The translations under genes and the position numbers were made by a program. From Brachybacterium sp. EE-P12 (lineage in GTDB: Bacteria; Actinomycetota; Actinomycetes; Actinomycetales; Dermabacteraceae), in assembly GCF_003711805.1 (NCBI RefSeq), contig NZ_QXCP01000004.1:1-64000 (forward strand): a stretch of 64,000 bases of DNA, read 5' to 3'. Shown piece after piece: positions 33,565-42,234 of the stretch. The stretch's first letter is position 1, and each line of letters begins with the position of its first letter. The notes under the pieces were generated by a model. It was not told the DNA's origin, did no database searches, and saw only the letters and a list, made by a program, of their open reading frames with translations.

Positions 33565-34474
33565 GGAAGACCACTCGCTTCCTCGCCTGCCACAGCGCCG
33601 CGGTGAGCAGCAGGATGACGGCGAACAGGAGGACGGCCAGCGCACTGGCGTAGCCGACGTCGTTGAGCAGGAAGCCCTGCTTGTAGATCTCGAAGGCGAG
33701 CACCGAGCTCTGCACGCCCGGCCCTCCCTCGGTGAGGAGCATGACGACCTCGAAGACCTTGAAGGAGCCGACGATCATCAGCATGAACACCATCATGATC
33801 GCGGGGGAGATCTGCGGGATCACCACGCTGCGCAGCACGCGGACGCGCCCCGCGCCGTCGATCCTCGCCGCTTCGATCAGCTCCTCCGGCACGGCCTGCA
33901 GTGCGCCGAGCAGGATCATCACGTTGATGCCGACGTTCTTGGTCAGCTGGATCACCGCGAAGACGACGAGCGTGAGCCAGCCGCCGCGGAGCCAGGCCGG
34001 GCCGTCACCGCCGACCGCGCCCAGGAGCGCATCGAGGAGTCCCTCGGGCTGCACGATGAAGCTCCAGACCAGGGCCCACGCCACCATCGTGACCAGCGCC
34101 GGGATGAAGATGATCGAGCGGAAGATCCCGATGCCTCGGAGCTTCTGGTTCAGCAGCACGGCGAGGAGGAGCGCGATCACGGTGCCGGCGACGCTCAGGA
34201 CGCAGACGAAGAAGAACGTGTTCGGCAGGACGGTGATCATGCTCGGGTCCGTGAGGATCCTGGCGTAGTTGTCCAGGCCGACGAAGTCCTGCGATCCGGC
34301 GAGGACGTTCACGTCATGGAGGCTGAGCCAGATCACCCACACGATCGCGACCAGTCCGACGGCCGTGAAGCCGGTCATCTGGGGCGCCAGGAGCAGGTAG
34401 CCGAAGCGGTTCCTCCCCTGGGTGCGGACGGAGCGTCGGGAGCGGGAGGGCGCGGTCTGCGTCGCGGCGCTCAT
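33551..34474 (-). CDS. Carbohydrate ABC transporter permease, MalF type (system 1)
   Basis: Second channel subunit, 307 residues. After a basic N-terminal tail it has six membrane segments, with the EAA loop EELIEAARIDGAGRVRVLRS and the substrate-facing VFEVVMLLTEGGPGVQSSV (TxGGP motif of MalF-like sugar permeases). The ATG overlaps the binding-protein stop by 4 nt, and the MalG gene overlaps its end by 14 nt, so the three genes are co-translated. Confidence 0.92.
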   Translation of the reverse strand: MSAATQTAPSRSRRSVRTQGRNRFGYLLLAPQMTGFTAVGLVAIVWVIWLSLHDVNVLAGSQDFVGLDNYARILTDPSMITVLPNTFFFVCVLSVAGTVIALLLAVLLNQKLRGIGIFRSIIFIPALVTMVAWALVWSFIVQPEGLLDALLGAVGGDGPAWLRGGWLTLVVFAVIQLTKNVGINVMILLGALQAVPEELIEAARIDGAGRVRVLRSVVIPQISPAIMMVFMLMIVGSFKVFEVVMLLTEGGPGVQSSVLAFEIYKQGFLLNDVGYASALAVLLFAVILLLTAALWQARKRVVFHEND

Positions 34475-35760
34475 GCCGACAGCACCGGATCGATCGCGGA
34501 GCACACGCGCGGCAGGGCGACGTCGAGGTCGGCGTCCGGCGTGTACACGAACTCGTCCAGGGAGGAGTCCAGGGCGTTGGCGACTCGGGCCCCGTTCGGG
34601 GCCACGGGGAAGATGTGCCCGCTGCCGAGGATCGCCTCGACGACGGGTTCGAGCTGGTCCGCGGAGAGGAGCCCGGAGGACTGTGCGAGGACCTCCGCGT
34701 TCAGCAGGCTCGATCGGGACGGCGGGAAGAACCGCGAGATCTTCGCGGCGTTCTCGCGGCCGGTGAGATGGGCGAGGAAGGCCAGCGCGGCCTCCTGCTG
34801 CCGGCCCGCGCTGAGCGCGACGATCGAGGACTGGCCCACCGACTGGATGTCCCCGGCGGGCCCGCCGGGGGTGGGCAGCACGTCCCACTCGAAGTCCGCC
34901 CCGTCCAGGAGGGTGCTGGCGCCCAGGAAGGCCGTCGTGCTCCCCGCCTGGCCGCCCCAGAAGTCCACCTGCCGGCCGGGGACGGGAGAGGAGCCGTCCT
35001 CGAACACCATCGAGTGGAAGAGCCCCAGCGCGTCGGCCATCTCCGGGGCATCTGCGGTGCATCGTGCGGAGCCCTCGTCCCAGGGGGAGGCCCCGTAGGC
35101 CTCCATGATCGGGAGCAGCCGGGTCCAGTTCTGGAAGTCGAAGTCGTTGACGACGTAGCCGGGCAGCCCGGTGGCCGCGGTGAGCTGACGGGAGGTCTCC
35201 CGGAAGGCCTCCCAGGTCCAGTCGTCGTCCGCGAGGAGGTCCGCGGGCGACGCCACGTCGGCCTCGGCGTAGAGGGTCTTGTTGAAGTACATGATCAGCG
35301 GGCCCGTGGAGAACGGGACCCCGTACTGCGCCTCGCCCACGCGCCATCGCTCCTGCAGCTCGGGCACGAGGTCGTCGACGTCGTAGCCGGGGGTGGCCGC
35401 GAGCGTCGGTGCGACGTCGAGCAATGCTCCCGCGTCGATGTACTCGAGGCTGGACTCCACCGGGAGCCAGGTCAGGTCCGGTGGGTCGCCTGCGGTCATC
35501 CCGGTCGTGAGCACCATGTCGAGCTGGTCGAGGCTCAGGCTCTCGAACTCGATTCCCGACACCTCCTCGTGCTCGGCCAGGAAGTCGTCGGCGATCTCCT
35601 CGAACAGGGTGAGGTGATCCGGGCTCGATGACCACATCGTCATCCGCAGGGTGATGCCTCCGGAGTCCGGCCTCGTGCGGGAGAAGCCCGGCAGGCACCC
35701 GGTCGATCCTGCCGTGACGCCGGCGAGGCCCGCCCCGGTGAGGAAGGTGCGTCGTCGCAT
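34471..35760 (-). CDS. Sugar ABC transporter substrate-binding lipoprotein (system 1)
   Basis: Extracellular solute-binding protein family 1, 429 residues. The signal starts RRRTFLTGAGLAG (twin-arginine) and ends at a Cys in TGCLPG, a lipoprotein anchor. The body shows GITLRMTMWSSSPDHLTLFE, the family opening, then GDPPDLTWLPVES and YGVPFSTGPLIMYFNKTLY. It captures an unknown sugar for the two permeases downstream. It is divergent from a DUF6772-type gene; the two promoters share palindromes at 35815-35858. Confidence 0.9.
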   Translation of the reverse strand: MRRRTFLTGAGLAGVTAGSTGCLPGFSRTRPDSGGITLRMTMWSSSPDHLTLFEEIADDFLAEHEEVSGIEFESLSLDQLDMVLTTGMTAGDPPDLTWLPVESSLEYIDAGALLDVAPTLAATPGYDVDDLVPELQERWRVGEAQYGVPFSTGPLIMYFNKTLYAEADVASPADLLADDDWTWEAFRETSRQLTAATGLPGYVVNDFDFQNWTRLLPIMEAYGASPWDEGSARCTADAPEMADALGLFHSMVFEDGSSPVPGRQVDFWGGQAGSTTAFLGASTLLDGADFEWDVLPTPGGPAGDIQSVGQSSIVALSAGRQQEAALAFLAHLTGRENAAKISRFFPPSRSSLLNAEVLAQSSGLLSADQLEPVVEAILGSGHIFPVAPNGARVANALDSSLDEFVYTPDADLDVALPRVCSAIDPVLSA

Positions 35761-35814
35761 GGCAATGCCTCCTGTCTGCGCAGCGCGCTGCGTCGCACCG
35801 CTGTCGCCCCACGA

Positions 35815-35858
35815 GAGTATGACGTTATACTCCTCATCGCAACGGGGTTCGATCGAAC
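35815..35858. promoter_or_regulatory. Divergent operator region of sugar system 1
   Basis: Two palindromes lie between the divergent binding-protein and DUF6772-type genes: GAGTATGACGTTATACTC (35815-35832; 8 of 9 base pairs match) and GTTCGATCGAAC (35847-35858; perfect). Both are likely operators, most simply for the LacI protein encoded at 37263. GAGTAT and its complement could serve as -10 boxes in the two directions. Confidence 0.55.
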
Positions 35859-35925
35859 GGATCAGCCCAGGTGATCGCCGCCTGGGAGCAGGAGCCTCGG
35901 GTTACGACGATTTAGCGAGGCAGGC

Positions 35926-36855
35926 ATGCACAGGACACTGGCCCTTGATCCGCAGCTCGCACGCTTCCAGCCGCTGGAGCGCGTGGTCACCTTCGACGAC
36001 TTCGATCGCGGGTTCAACGGATGGATGGATCTGACGCCGAACTTCGTCTACGACGACTACGAGTCCTTCGACAGCTCCGTGGACCTCACCAGCTGGGCGC
36101 CCTGCATGCTCAGCTCCGCCCCGATGCGCTTCGCGGCCTCGCACGGCTCGATGGAGGGGACCTACTCGCTGAAGCTCACCACCGGGGCGGCCGCCGCCCC
36201 GCACACCGAGCCGCCCGCCGACGGCAGCATGGGCGTGGCGGTCAAGCGCCTGTCCCGATTCGGGGATCCCTCGAAGATCCAGATCGAGACCTGGTACGCG
36301 TACACCCCTGCGCAGGACCGCGAAGGAATCGGCGAGGAGGACATCCGCGCCTTCGGCTTCTACTTCGACATCCAGGACGGCGAGCACCGATACATGCCCG
36401 GCGTGCGCTACGTGAACTCCCTGGACGGGCAGCTCGTGAAGCGGTGGCAGTACTGGAAGGCGGAAGAGGGCATCAGCCACGCCGACTGGAACTTCGGCGT
36501 CGAGAAGGGGTGGTGCGCCCCGGGCATCGACAACCTCTGGTACGGGCGCCGGCACGAGGACGGCTCCACCGACGGCTACCAGTGGGTGCCCGGCGGGGAG
36601 CAGGACCTGCTCTACAACGAGAGCCCGGACAAGATCAACTGGTTGTACCTCCGCCTGCTGGTCGACGTCGAGAAGCGCGAGTACGTGGAGCTGCAGAGCA
36701 TGGATCGGGTCTTCGACCTGCGGGGCATCCAGCCGACGCTGGCGGACCGCTATCGGGCGATCGACAACCTCATCAACCCCATCTTCTACGTGGAGACCGA
36801 CACCGATCGCCAGGTGCACCTGTTCCTCGACTCGGTCCTCTACTCGACCGAGTGA
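35926..36855 (+). CDS. DUF6772-type protein
   Basis: A 309-residue soluble protein that opens RTLALDPQLARFQPLERVVT and contains many aromatic, beta-rich segments (FNGWMDLTPNFVYDDYESFD, KRWQYWKAEEGISHADWNFG, YFDIQDGEHRYMPGVRYVNS). I relate it to the DUF6772 family from memory. The composition suggests a jelly-roll or concanavalin-like sugar-binding fold. It has no signal peptide. Its position at the head of an operon with a small beta protein and a LacI regulator, divergent from a sugar importer, points to intracellular handling of the imported glycan. No catalytic residues can be named. Confidence 0.6.
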   Translation: MHRTLALDPQLARFQPLERVVTFDDFDRGFNGWMDLTPNFVYDDYESFDSSVDLTSWAPCMLSSAPMRFAASHGSMEGTYSLKLTTGAAAAPHTEPPADGSMGVAVKRLSRFGDPSKIQIETWYAYTPAQDREGIGEEDIRAFGFYFDIQDGEHRYMPGVRYVNSLDGQLVKRWQYWKAEEGISHADWNFGVEKGWCAPGIDNLWYGRRHEDGSTDGYQWVPGGEQDLLYNESPDKINWLYLRLLVDVEKREYVELQSMDRVFDLRGIQPTLADRYRAIDNLINPIFYVETDTDRQVHLFLDSVLYSTE

Positions 36856-36884
36856 TCCCGCCAGGCACCTCGAAAGGACCCGCT

Positions 36885-37211
36885 GTGCTGACCACCCATA
36901 CCTCAGTCCTCGCCCGCAGGATCTGGATCCGCTCCGAGCACGTCACCCTTCCCCACGAAGCCGGGTGGGCGTCCGAGGCGGTGTTCTTCACCCAGGTGGA
37001 GGGCGCGCATCCGCGACTGACCGTCACGGCCGAGATCTCGCCCGACGGGATCACCTGGGCCGAGTGCGGGGAGGCGAGCACCCTTCCGGCCGACGGGGCC
37101 ATGGCCGTCAACCGCCTCGCGCACTTCGGCAACTGGCTGCGCCTGCGGATCGCGGGCGCGAGCGAGAACGAGCCTGCCCGTATCCTGGTCCATCTCAACG
37201 TCAAGGGCTGA
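36885..37211 (+). CDS. Small beta-rich protein, unknown function
   Basis: A 108-residue protein, GTG start at 36885 with AAAGGA 6 nt upstream, 29 nt after the DUF6772-type gene. Alternating strands (RIWIRSEHVTLPHEAG, LTVTAEISPDGITWAECGEA, WLRLRIAGASENEPARILVH) suggest a beta-sandwich, perhaps a carbohydrate- or coat-like accessory domain. It has no signal peptide, and two tryptophans lie in likely surface loops. The function is unknown; the operon suggests a partner of the preceding protein. Confidence 0.55.
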   Translation: MLTTHTSVLARRIWIRSEHVTLPHEAGWASEAVFFTQVEGAHPRLTVTAEISPDGITWAECGEASTLPADGAMAVNRLAHFGNWLRLRIAGASENEPARILVHLNVKG

Positions 37212-37262
37212 GACCGGCGCGTCCGCCCGAGGGGCGGCACGGCGCAGCGGAGGGGAGGGGCG

Positions 37263-38276
37263 GTGTCACGCAGAGGTGCCCGATTGTCCGACGTGGCACG
37301 ACTGGCCGAGGTCTCACCGGGTCTCGTCTCGCGCATCGTCAACGACGATCCCACGCTGAAGGTCCGCGCCGCGACCCGTGAACGCGTCCTCGAAGCCGTC
37401 GAGATGCTCCAGTACATCCCGCATGCCTCGGCGCGCGCACTGCGGAACTCGCGGACCGGGCTCCTCGGATTCGCGCTGCACCGGGTGAACGATCCGATCT
37501 ACTCCCAGCTCGTCGATTCCGCGCAGGTCGCGGCGACCGCGCGCGGGTATTCGGTCGTGCTGCTCAGCGCCGAGGACCTCATGGCTCGGCCGAGCGCCCA
37601 TCGCGCCCTCGTGCGCGGGCACCGGGTCGACGGCCTGCTGATCCAGAGCGGGTTCTCGAGCGTCGATTCCGGTCTGCAGGAGGTCGCCCGGGAGGTGCCG
37701 TCCCTGGTGTTCAACGCCGACGAGACGCCGGGGCTGCGCACGCTCCGGCTCGACGACGCGGCGGCCGCGAGGACGGCGACACGGCATCTGATGGATCTCG
37801 GGCACACGCGGATCGCCTTCGTCGGCGCCGAGGGCGCGACCTCCCGCAGGCGCTTCCGGGGGTACGCCGAGGCGCTCGCCGCCGACGGGCTCGCCCCGCT
37901 GCCGATGATCGTCGGCGGCTGGGAGGCGGAGTCGGCGCGCGCGGAGATCGCCTCGTACCTCGCCGCCGGAGGGGACGCCACCGGACTGGTCGTCGCGAGC
38001 TCGACCACTGCGCTGGGCGTCCACGCCGGCGTGCTCTCGTCCGGTGCGGCCATCCCGCAGGAGATCTCCGTGGTGAGCATCCACGACACCTGGTTCGCCG
38101 AACACCTCACCCCCTCGCTCACCGTCGTCCAGCTCCCGCTCGCGGACATCGGCAGCACCGCGGTGGATCTGCTGATCGAGCAGATCGAGGAGTCGACGGA
38201 GGGCGAGACCGTCCTCGACGAGCAGGCGCCACGGCTCATCCAGCGCGCCTCTTCAGCGTCGCCATCGGAGCGGTGA
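37263..38276 (+). CDS. LacI-family transcriptional regulator (system 1)
   Basis: Repressor of 337 residues. The N-terminal helix-turn-helix is LSDVARLAEVSPGLVSRIVN (LacI type) with a hinge helix in HASARALRNSRTG, then the sugar-binding core (LLGFALHRVNDPIYSQLVDS, HTRIAFVGAEGATSRRRFRG). The GTG at 37263 follows GGAGGGGAGGGG. It sits at the end of the DUF6772 operon and most likely controls both that operon and the divergent sugar importer through the palindromes at 35815-35858. Confidence 0.9.
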   Translation: MSRRGARLSDVARLAEVSPGLVSRIVNDDPTLKVRAATRERVLEAVEMLQYIPHASARALRNSRTGLLGFALHRVNDPIYSQLVDSAQVAATARGYSVVLLSAEDLMARPSAHRALVRGHRVDGLLIQSGFSSVDSGLQEVAREVPSLVFNADETPGLRTLRLDDAAAARTATRHLMDLGHTRIAFVGAEGATSRRRFRGYAEALAADGLAPLPMIVGGWEAESARAEIASYLAAGGDATGLVVASSTTALGVHAGVLSSGAAIPQEISVVSIHDTWFAEHLTPSLTVVQLPLADIGSTAVDLLIEQIEESTEGETVLDEQAPRLIQRASSASPSER

Positions 38277-38340
38277 GGGTGGCTCCGGCCCTTGGCCTCC
38301 GCGACCGAGGAAGTGCGTGAGGAGCGTCTCGCCCACTCGG

Positions 38341-39339
38341 TCAGTGGGGGAGAGCGTCCGTGCTCCAGGGATATGAGGTCTGCGCTCCGTGTCGGGTGAC
38401 CGCGAAGGCGCCCACGCGAGCAGCGAAGGTGCTCGCGGCGAGAAGGGGCTCGCCGCGTGAGATCGCGAGGCCAAGCGCGCCGACGAAGGCATCTCCCGCT
38501 CCTGTCGTGTCGACGGCGGGGACCGAAGGCGAGCTGACTTCACCCAGGGAGGGGCTGACATCGATCGCCTCGTGAACGGGCTCCAAGTCCGACGCGCTGA
38601 CGATGGCGCCCTTGGCGCCGCGGGTCATGATCACCGAAGGGACACCCGCGCGCCGCAGCTCCTGGACGATGCGGGCGTCGTCGTGCGGCCCGTCGCCGGT
38701 GGCGAGCATCTCGAGCACCAGTCGTCCCTCGTGCTCGTTGACCACGAGCGGGTCAGCACTCATGAGCGTCGAGCGTGCGACGTCGATGACCGGCGCGAGG
38801 TTCAGGACAAGACGCGTCCCGGTGCGGATGCAGAGCCTCGCCACCTCGTCGACCGCGTCTGCCGGAATCTCGCCCTGGGCGATGACCACGCTGCTGGAGG
38901 CGACATCTTCTGCGAGCGTGGCCACCAGCTGCGGAGTCCAGGTGCTATTCGCGCCGGGAGCGAGCACGATGCTGTTCTCCCCGGCGCTGTCGAGCGTCAC
39001 CACAGCCAACCCGGTGGCGGCACCATCCACAGCAGTGAGGGCGCTCAGCTCGACACCTGCCTCGCGCAGGAGCGAGAGCGCGACGTCCGCACCGCCGTCG
39101 GTGCCTGTACGACCGGCGAATCTGACGCGTCCGCCCAGGCGAGCAGCAGCACAGGCCTGGTTCGCACCCTTGCCGCCGGGGGAGCGTCGCATCCGGGTGC
39201 TCGAGAGTGTCTCACCGGGCAGCGGGTGACGTGGGACCTCGAGCACAAGATCCACGTTGGTGGATCCGACGACGAGGATCCCGCCCGAGGAGGTGTCGTC
39301 CTGCGCGGCGACGCTGGGTACAGAGCCTGCTTCGATCAC
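38341..39339 (-). CDS. PfkB-family sugar kinase (ribokinase-like)
   Basis: A 332-residue carbohydrate kinase with the ribokinase pattern: VVGSTNVDLVLEVPRHPLPG at the start, SPGGKGANQACAAARLGG for substrate binding, LVVNEHEGRLV, and VDTTGAGDAFVGALGLA with the catalytic Asp. I chose the GTG at 39339, which overlaps the previous stop as GTGA and has GGAGG at normal spacing; a GTG one codon earlier is possible. It is the last gene of a four-gene operon whose other members suggest ring-opening and uptake of an unusual sugar or nucleoside-like compound. The true substrate is unknown. Confidence 0.85.
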   Translation of the reverse strand: MIEAGSVPSVAAQDDTSSGGILVVGSTNVDLVLEVPRHPLPGETLSSTRMRRSPGGKGANQACAAARLGGRVRFAGRTGTDGGADVALSLLREAGVELSALTAVDGAATGLAVVTLDSAGENSIVLAPGANSTWTPQLVATLAEDVASSSVVIAQGEIPADAVDEVARLCIRTGTRLVLNLAPVIDVARSTLMSADPLVVNEHEGRLVLEMLATGDGPHDDARIVQELRRAGVPSVIMTRGAKGAIVSASDLEPVHEAIDVSPSLGEVSSPSVPAVDTTGAGDAFVGALGLAISRGEPLLAASTFAARVGAFAVTRHGAQTSYPWSTDALPH

Positions 39340-40391
39340 CACGCGCCTCCGGCGAGGTAGCGCTGAGGATTACCCGTGATCAGCTGTCGAGCGATGGGCC
39401 GCTCGACCCCACGTGCCACCAGGAGATCCAGGAAAGCGGTGGGCACGAGAATGAATCCGTTCCCTCCCATGCTGCTCCACATCTGCTTGAGGAACAGATC
39501 GTGGCTGAGCAGGATCTGGTCCGCATAGCCCAGATCGATCAAACGCGCCACGGTGTCGGCAGTCTCTGCGATGGCAGGCGATGCTCCTTCGCCGGGGAAG
39601 GTGATGTCCAGCCCGATCATGTCGAACTCGAGCCACACCCCCTGGTCCAGGAGCCGCCGCTGGTAATCGACATCCTCTCCAGAAGGATCGCTGTGGGCCA
39701 GGGACAGGCACGTCGGATCCGCGCCCATCTCGCCCACGGCGATGTCGAGCACTTCTTCTCCTCGCCTCTGCCAACCGGGCATGTGGATGTTCATCGCCGT
39801 GCCGGGGCTCTCATGCTGAGCGAGTGCGGCAGCTCGAAGACTCGTGCGCTCACCGTCAGTGAACTCCGGCGAGACTCCGATCTCGCCGATCATCCCGGCA
39901 CGTATCCCCGAGTCAGCGACGCCGATGCGGAGCTCGTCGAGGATCTCCTGCACGAACGTGTCGACGGGTCGGTCTACGATCCTGTCGCCCTCGAACTTCT
40001 CGAGATACGCACCGGTGGACATCACGATGTGCAGCCCGGCCTCCCGTGACAGCCGCAACAGGTCCGAAGGGCTGCGGCCGATGGCAGACGAGCCGGTGGC
40101 ATCCACGATCGTTCCGCCTCCAGCTGCCTTGAACGCGTTGGCCTCCGTGAGTACCCCCTCGAACTCCTTGGGGGCGACGTTGTCACGGCTGCAGTAGGGG
40201 TCCTGTCGAAGGGCCCATTGCAGCGAGGGCTCGACGGCGCGGTCCAGGAGCACTTCGCTGAACTCGTAGGCCGGAGGTGCAAGGCACGAGCTGAGGTCGT
40301 TGAAGAGGTGCTCATGGGGGAGTACCACTCCCAGCTCGTGCACCGGAACGGTTCCGGTCACCGTCTGCACGAGGGGAGCTTCGTGCGTCAT
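39336..40391 (-). CDS. Phosphotriesterase-family lactonase/hydrolase
   Basis: Metal-dependent TIM-barrel hydrolase of 351 residues, phosphotriesterase homology protein group. Metal ligands are visible in VVLPHEHLFND (HxH), MNIHMPGWQRR, LAHSDPSGED and LLSHDLFLKQMW. The bridging residue lies in GMIGEIGVSPEF, where Glu replaces the carboxylated Lys of true phosphotriesterases, as in PHP-type proteins. Members often hydrolyse lactones, including phosphorylated sugar lactones. AGGAGG lies 7 nt before the ATG, which overlaps the transporter stop by 4 nt. Confidence 0.85.
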   Translation of the reverse strand: MTHEAPLVQTVTGTVPVHELGVVLPHEHLFNDLSSCLAPPAYEFSEVLLDRAVEPSLQWALRQDPYCSRDNVAPKEFEGVLTEANAFKAAGGGTIVDATGSSAIGRSPSDLLRLSREAGLHIVMSTGAYLEKFEGDRIVDRPVDTFVQEILDELRIGVADSGIRAGMIGEIGVSPEFTDGERTSLRAAALAQHESPGTAMNIHMPGWQRRGEEVLDIAVGEMGADPTCLSLAHSDPSGEDVDYQRRLLDQGVWLEFDMIGLDITFPGEGASPAIAETADTVARLIDLGYADQILLSHDLFLKQMWSSMGGNGFILVPTAFLDLLVARGVERPIARQLITGNPQRYLAGGAW

Positions 40392-41440
40392 GAGCGCACC
40401 TCCTCCGCCTCAGGGGCGGGGTCGATGCCGTCATGCGATCCCACCTGGCGCGGAGTCGCCTCGTCGCGGACGTGACGCGAAGGGATCATTGCGATGCCGG
40501 AGGCGAACAGGGCGACCAGAGCACCGAGGACCGTGACCACGTGCACCGCACCCATGCCCGGGATCAGTGAGTCGATGAGGATGGAACCCACCAACTGACC
40601 TGCTGTGGAGGCGAGGGCCAGCAGAAGCAGCCCCAGGCGACGCACCAGCAGTGCCATCAGGGCAATCGACGCGAGACCCAACGGGCCGCCCAGATACATC
40701 CACCAGGTGTCCGGGAGGGCGAAGCTCGCGTGCCCGGCCGCTACTCGGCCGAGGAAAACGGCCGTGAGGGCCACGAACCCCACGAGGAAGTTCCAGGTGA
40801 TCGACACCAGCATTGAGCTCGCCAGCTTGCCGATATTCGAGTTGCCGGCAGGCTGCCACCCTGCGAGCAGACCTCCGACGAACGGCAGGATCACAAGGGC
40901 GAGAGTGTGCGGGGCCTCGAAGTTCGGGGAGACGACGAGCACCGTGGCGACCACGGCGAGCACGGCGCCGACGATGCGGAAGATGCTCAGGGCCTGCTTG
41001 AAGGGGACACCGATGCCGAGGCGGTCGCACACGACACCTGAGATGACCATGCCGGAGATGAGGGCGGTCTGGAAAGTGGCGACTCCGAGCGCGCCGACCG
41101 AGATGCCCTCGGAGAGCACGATCACCGCGCCGCACAGGCCGGCGAAGAAGTTCGGCCAAGGAAGCGTGCCACGGCGCAGGTGGCCGGGCAGGGACAGGAA
41201 GGCCCGCCTCGTCGAAGGCCGGGGCAGGATGATCACGAGCATCAGCACGAGGCCGGAGCCGAAGCTGACGATTGCGGCCAGATGCCCGTCCCCGAGATCG
41301 GCGCCGAGTCGGCCGTTGACGGCAGACTGCATGGGCCCGAGCATGCCCGCCAGAACGGTGAACAGGACGAAGAGTCCTACTGCTGCGGTCTTGGCGACGG
41401 GCGGGCGGTCGTGGACGACGTTGTCCGTGCTCTGGGACAT
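40388..41440 (-). CDS. YdcZ/DUF606 transporter, tandem duplicate
   Basis: A 350-residue membrane protein with about ten helices. It consists of two YdcZ/DUF606 units in tandem: the motif GPMQSAVNGRLGADLG in the first half recurs as GWQPAGNSNIGKLASSML in the second, and each is followed by a similar helix bundle. Single YdcZ proteins are about 150 residues, so this is an internal fusion that folds as a full DMT-type carrier. It is probably the importer or exporter for the substrate of the operon. AGGAGGG precedes the ATG; the next gene overlaps by 4 nt. Confidence 0.82.
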   Translation of the reverse strand: MSQSTDNVVHDRPPVAKTAAVGLFVLFTVLAGMLGPMQSAVNGRLGADLGDGHLAAIVSFGSGLVLMLVIILPRPSTRRAFLSLPGHLRRGTLPWPNFFAGLCGAVIVLSEGISVGALGVATFQTALISGMVISGVVCDRLGIGVPFKQALSIFRIVGAVLAVVATVLVVSPNFEAPHTLALVILPFVGGLLAGWQPAGNSNIGKLASSMLVSITWNFLVGFVALTAVFLGRVAAGHASFALPDTWWMYLGGPLGLASIALMALLVRRLGLLLLALASTAGQLVGSILIDSLIPGMGAVHVVTVLGALVALFASGIAMIPSRHVRDEATPRQVGSHDGIDPAPEAEEVRS

Positions 41441-41442
41441 TG

Positions 41443-42204
41443 TCAGCCCTCCTTCTCCGTCTCGCCGGCCAGCCATGCCATGGCCTGGGAGAACAGCAGG
41501 CCGTAGCCGTCCCATTCCATGAACTCCGTCGGTGCCCAGTGCGGGGAGACGTCCGAGGCGAACGCCAGAGTGCGGCCTGCGCCGACGTGGCGCACTGCGA
41601 GGAGGGGATCGCCGTCGACCTCGGCCAGAACAGTCGCATCCGCCTTGGCGACGAGCTGCTGGTAGCCGAGCAGGATCGGCCAGGTCTTCTCGAGACCGCT
41701 GACGACCGGGTGCTCGACATCGGTGAGAGCACCGGTGACGCCCTGGGGCGACTCGACGCGGTCGTCCCATCGGTGGATGTCGACGGGCAGGATCTCCTCG
41801 ATCGCCGTGCCGGCGTAGTTCGCCTTTGCCCCGAAGCCCTGGAAGGAGAGGTATCCCCCGGCCATCATCAAGCCGCCGCCGTCCTGCACCCAGTCGCGCA
41901 GAAGGTGCAGTCGGTTCGGGGCGGGCCTCCCGAGGTCGAATACCTGCGGCGGGAGCAGCAGGGTGTTCGAACCGACGTCCGAGAGCAGCACGACGTCGTA
42001 GACGTCGAGCTCTTCCCGGGTGAGAGGGAAGAACTCCGCCACGTCATGCGAGCGCATATGCGTGACCTCGTGCCCACCGGCGCGCAGCGCCTCGAGGAGC
42101 TGAGCGCAACCGATCTGCACCTGCGTGTGGGGGAAGGGGTCGTAACCCTTGTGATCAATGGTCGCGCTGACCCACGACTCGCCTGCCAACAGCACCTTCG
42201 CCAT
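41443..42204 (-). CDS. Putative glutamine amidotransferase-like protein (PF07090 type)
   Basis: A 253-residue protein starting AKVLLAGESWVSATIDHKGY, the opening of the class-I amidotransferase-like family found beside sugar catabolic genes. It continues with DVVLLSDVGSNTLLLPPQVF, WVQDGGGLMMAGGYLSFQGF (the nucleophile-elbow region, where no Cys is present at the GGY turn) and HPVVSGLEKTWPILLGYQQL. The lost Cys argues against true glutaminase activity. The ATG at 42204 has GAGGAGGAGC upstream. First gene of the four-gene operon, divergent from its LacI regulator. Confidence 0.7.
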   Translation of the reverse strand: MAKVLLAGESWVSATIDHKGYDPFPHTQVQIGCAQLLEALRAGGHEVTHMRSHDVAEFFPLTREELDVYDVVLLSDVGSNTLLLPPQVFDLGRPAPNRLHLLRDWVQDGGGLMMAGGYLSFQGFGAKANYAGTAIEEILPVDIHRWDDRVESPQGVTGALTDVEHPVVSGLEKTWPILLGYQQLVAKADATVLAEVDGDPLLAVRHVGAGRTLAFASDVSPHWAPTEFMEWDGYGLLFSQAMAWLAGETEKEG

Positions 42205-42234
42205 CTCTGCTCCTCCTCGAACGTCTACTGGTTG

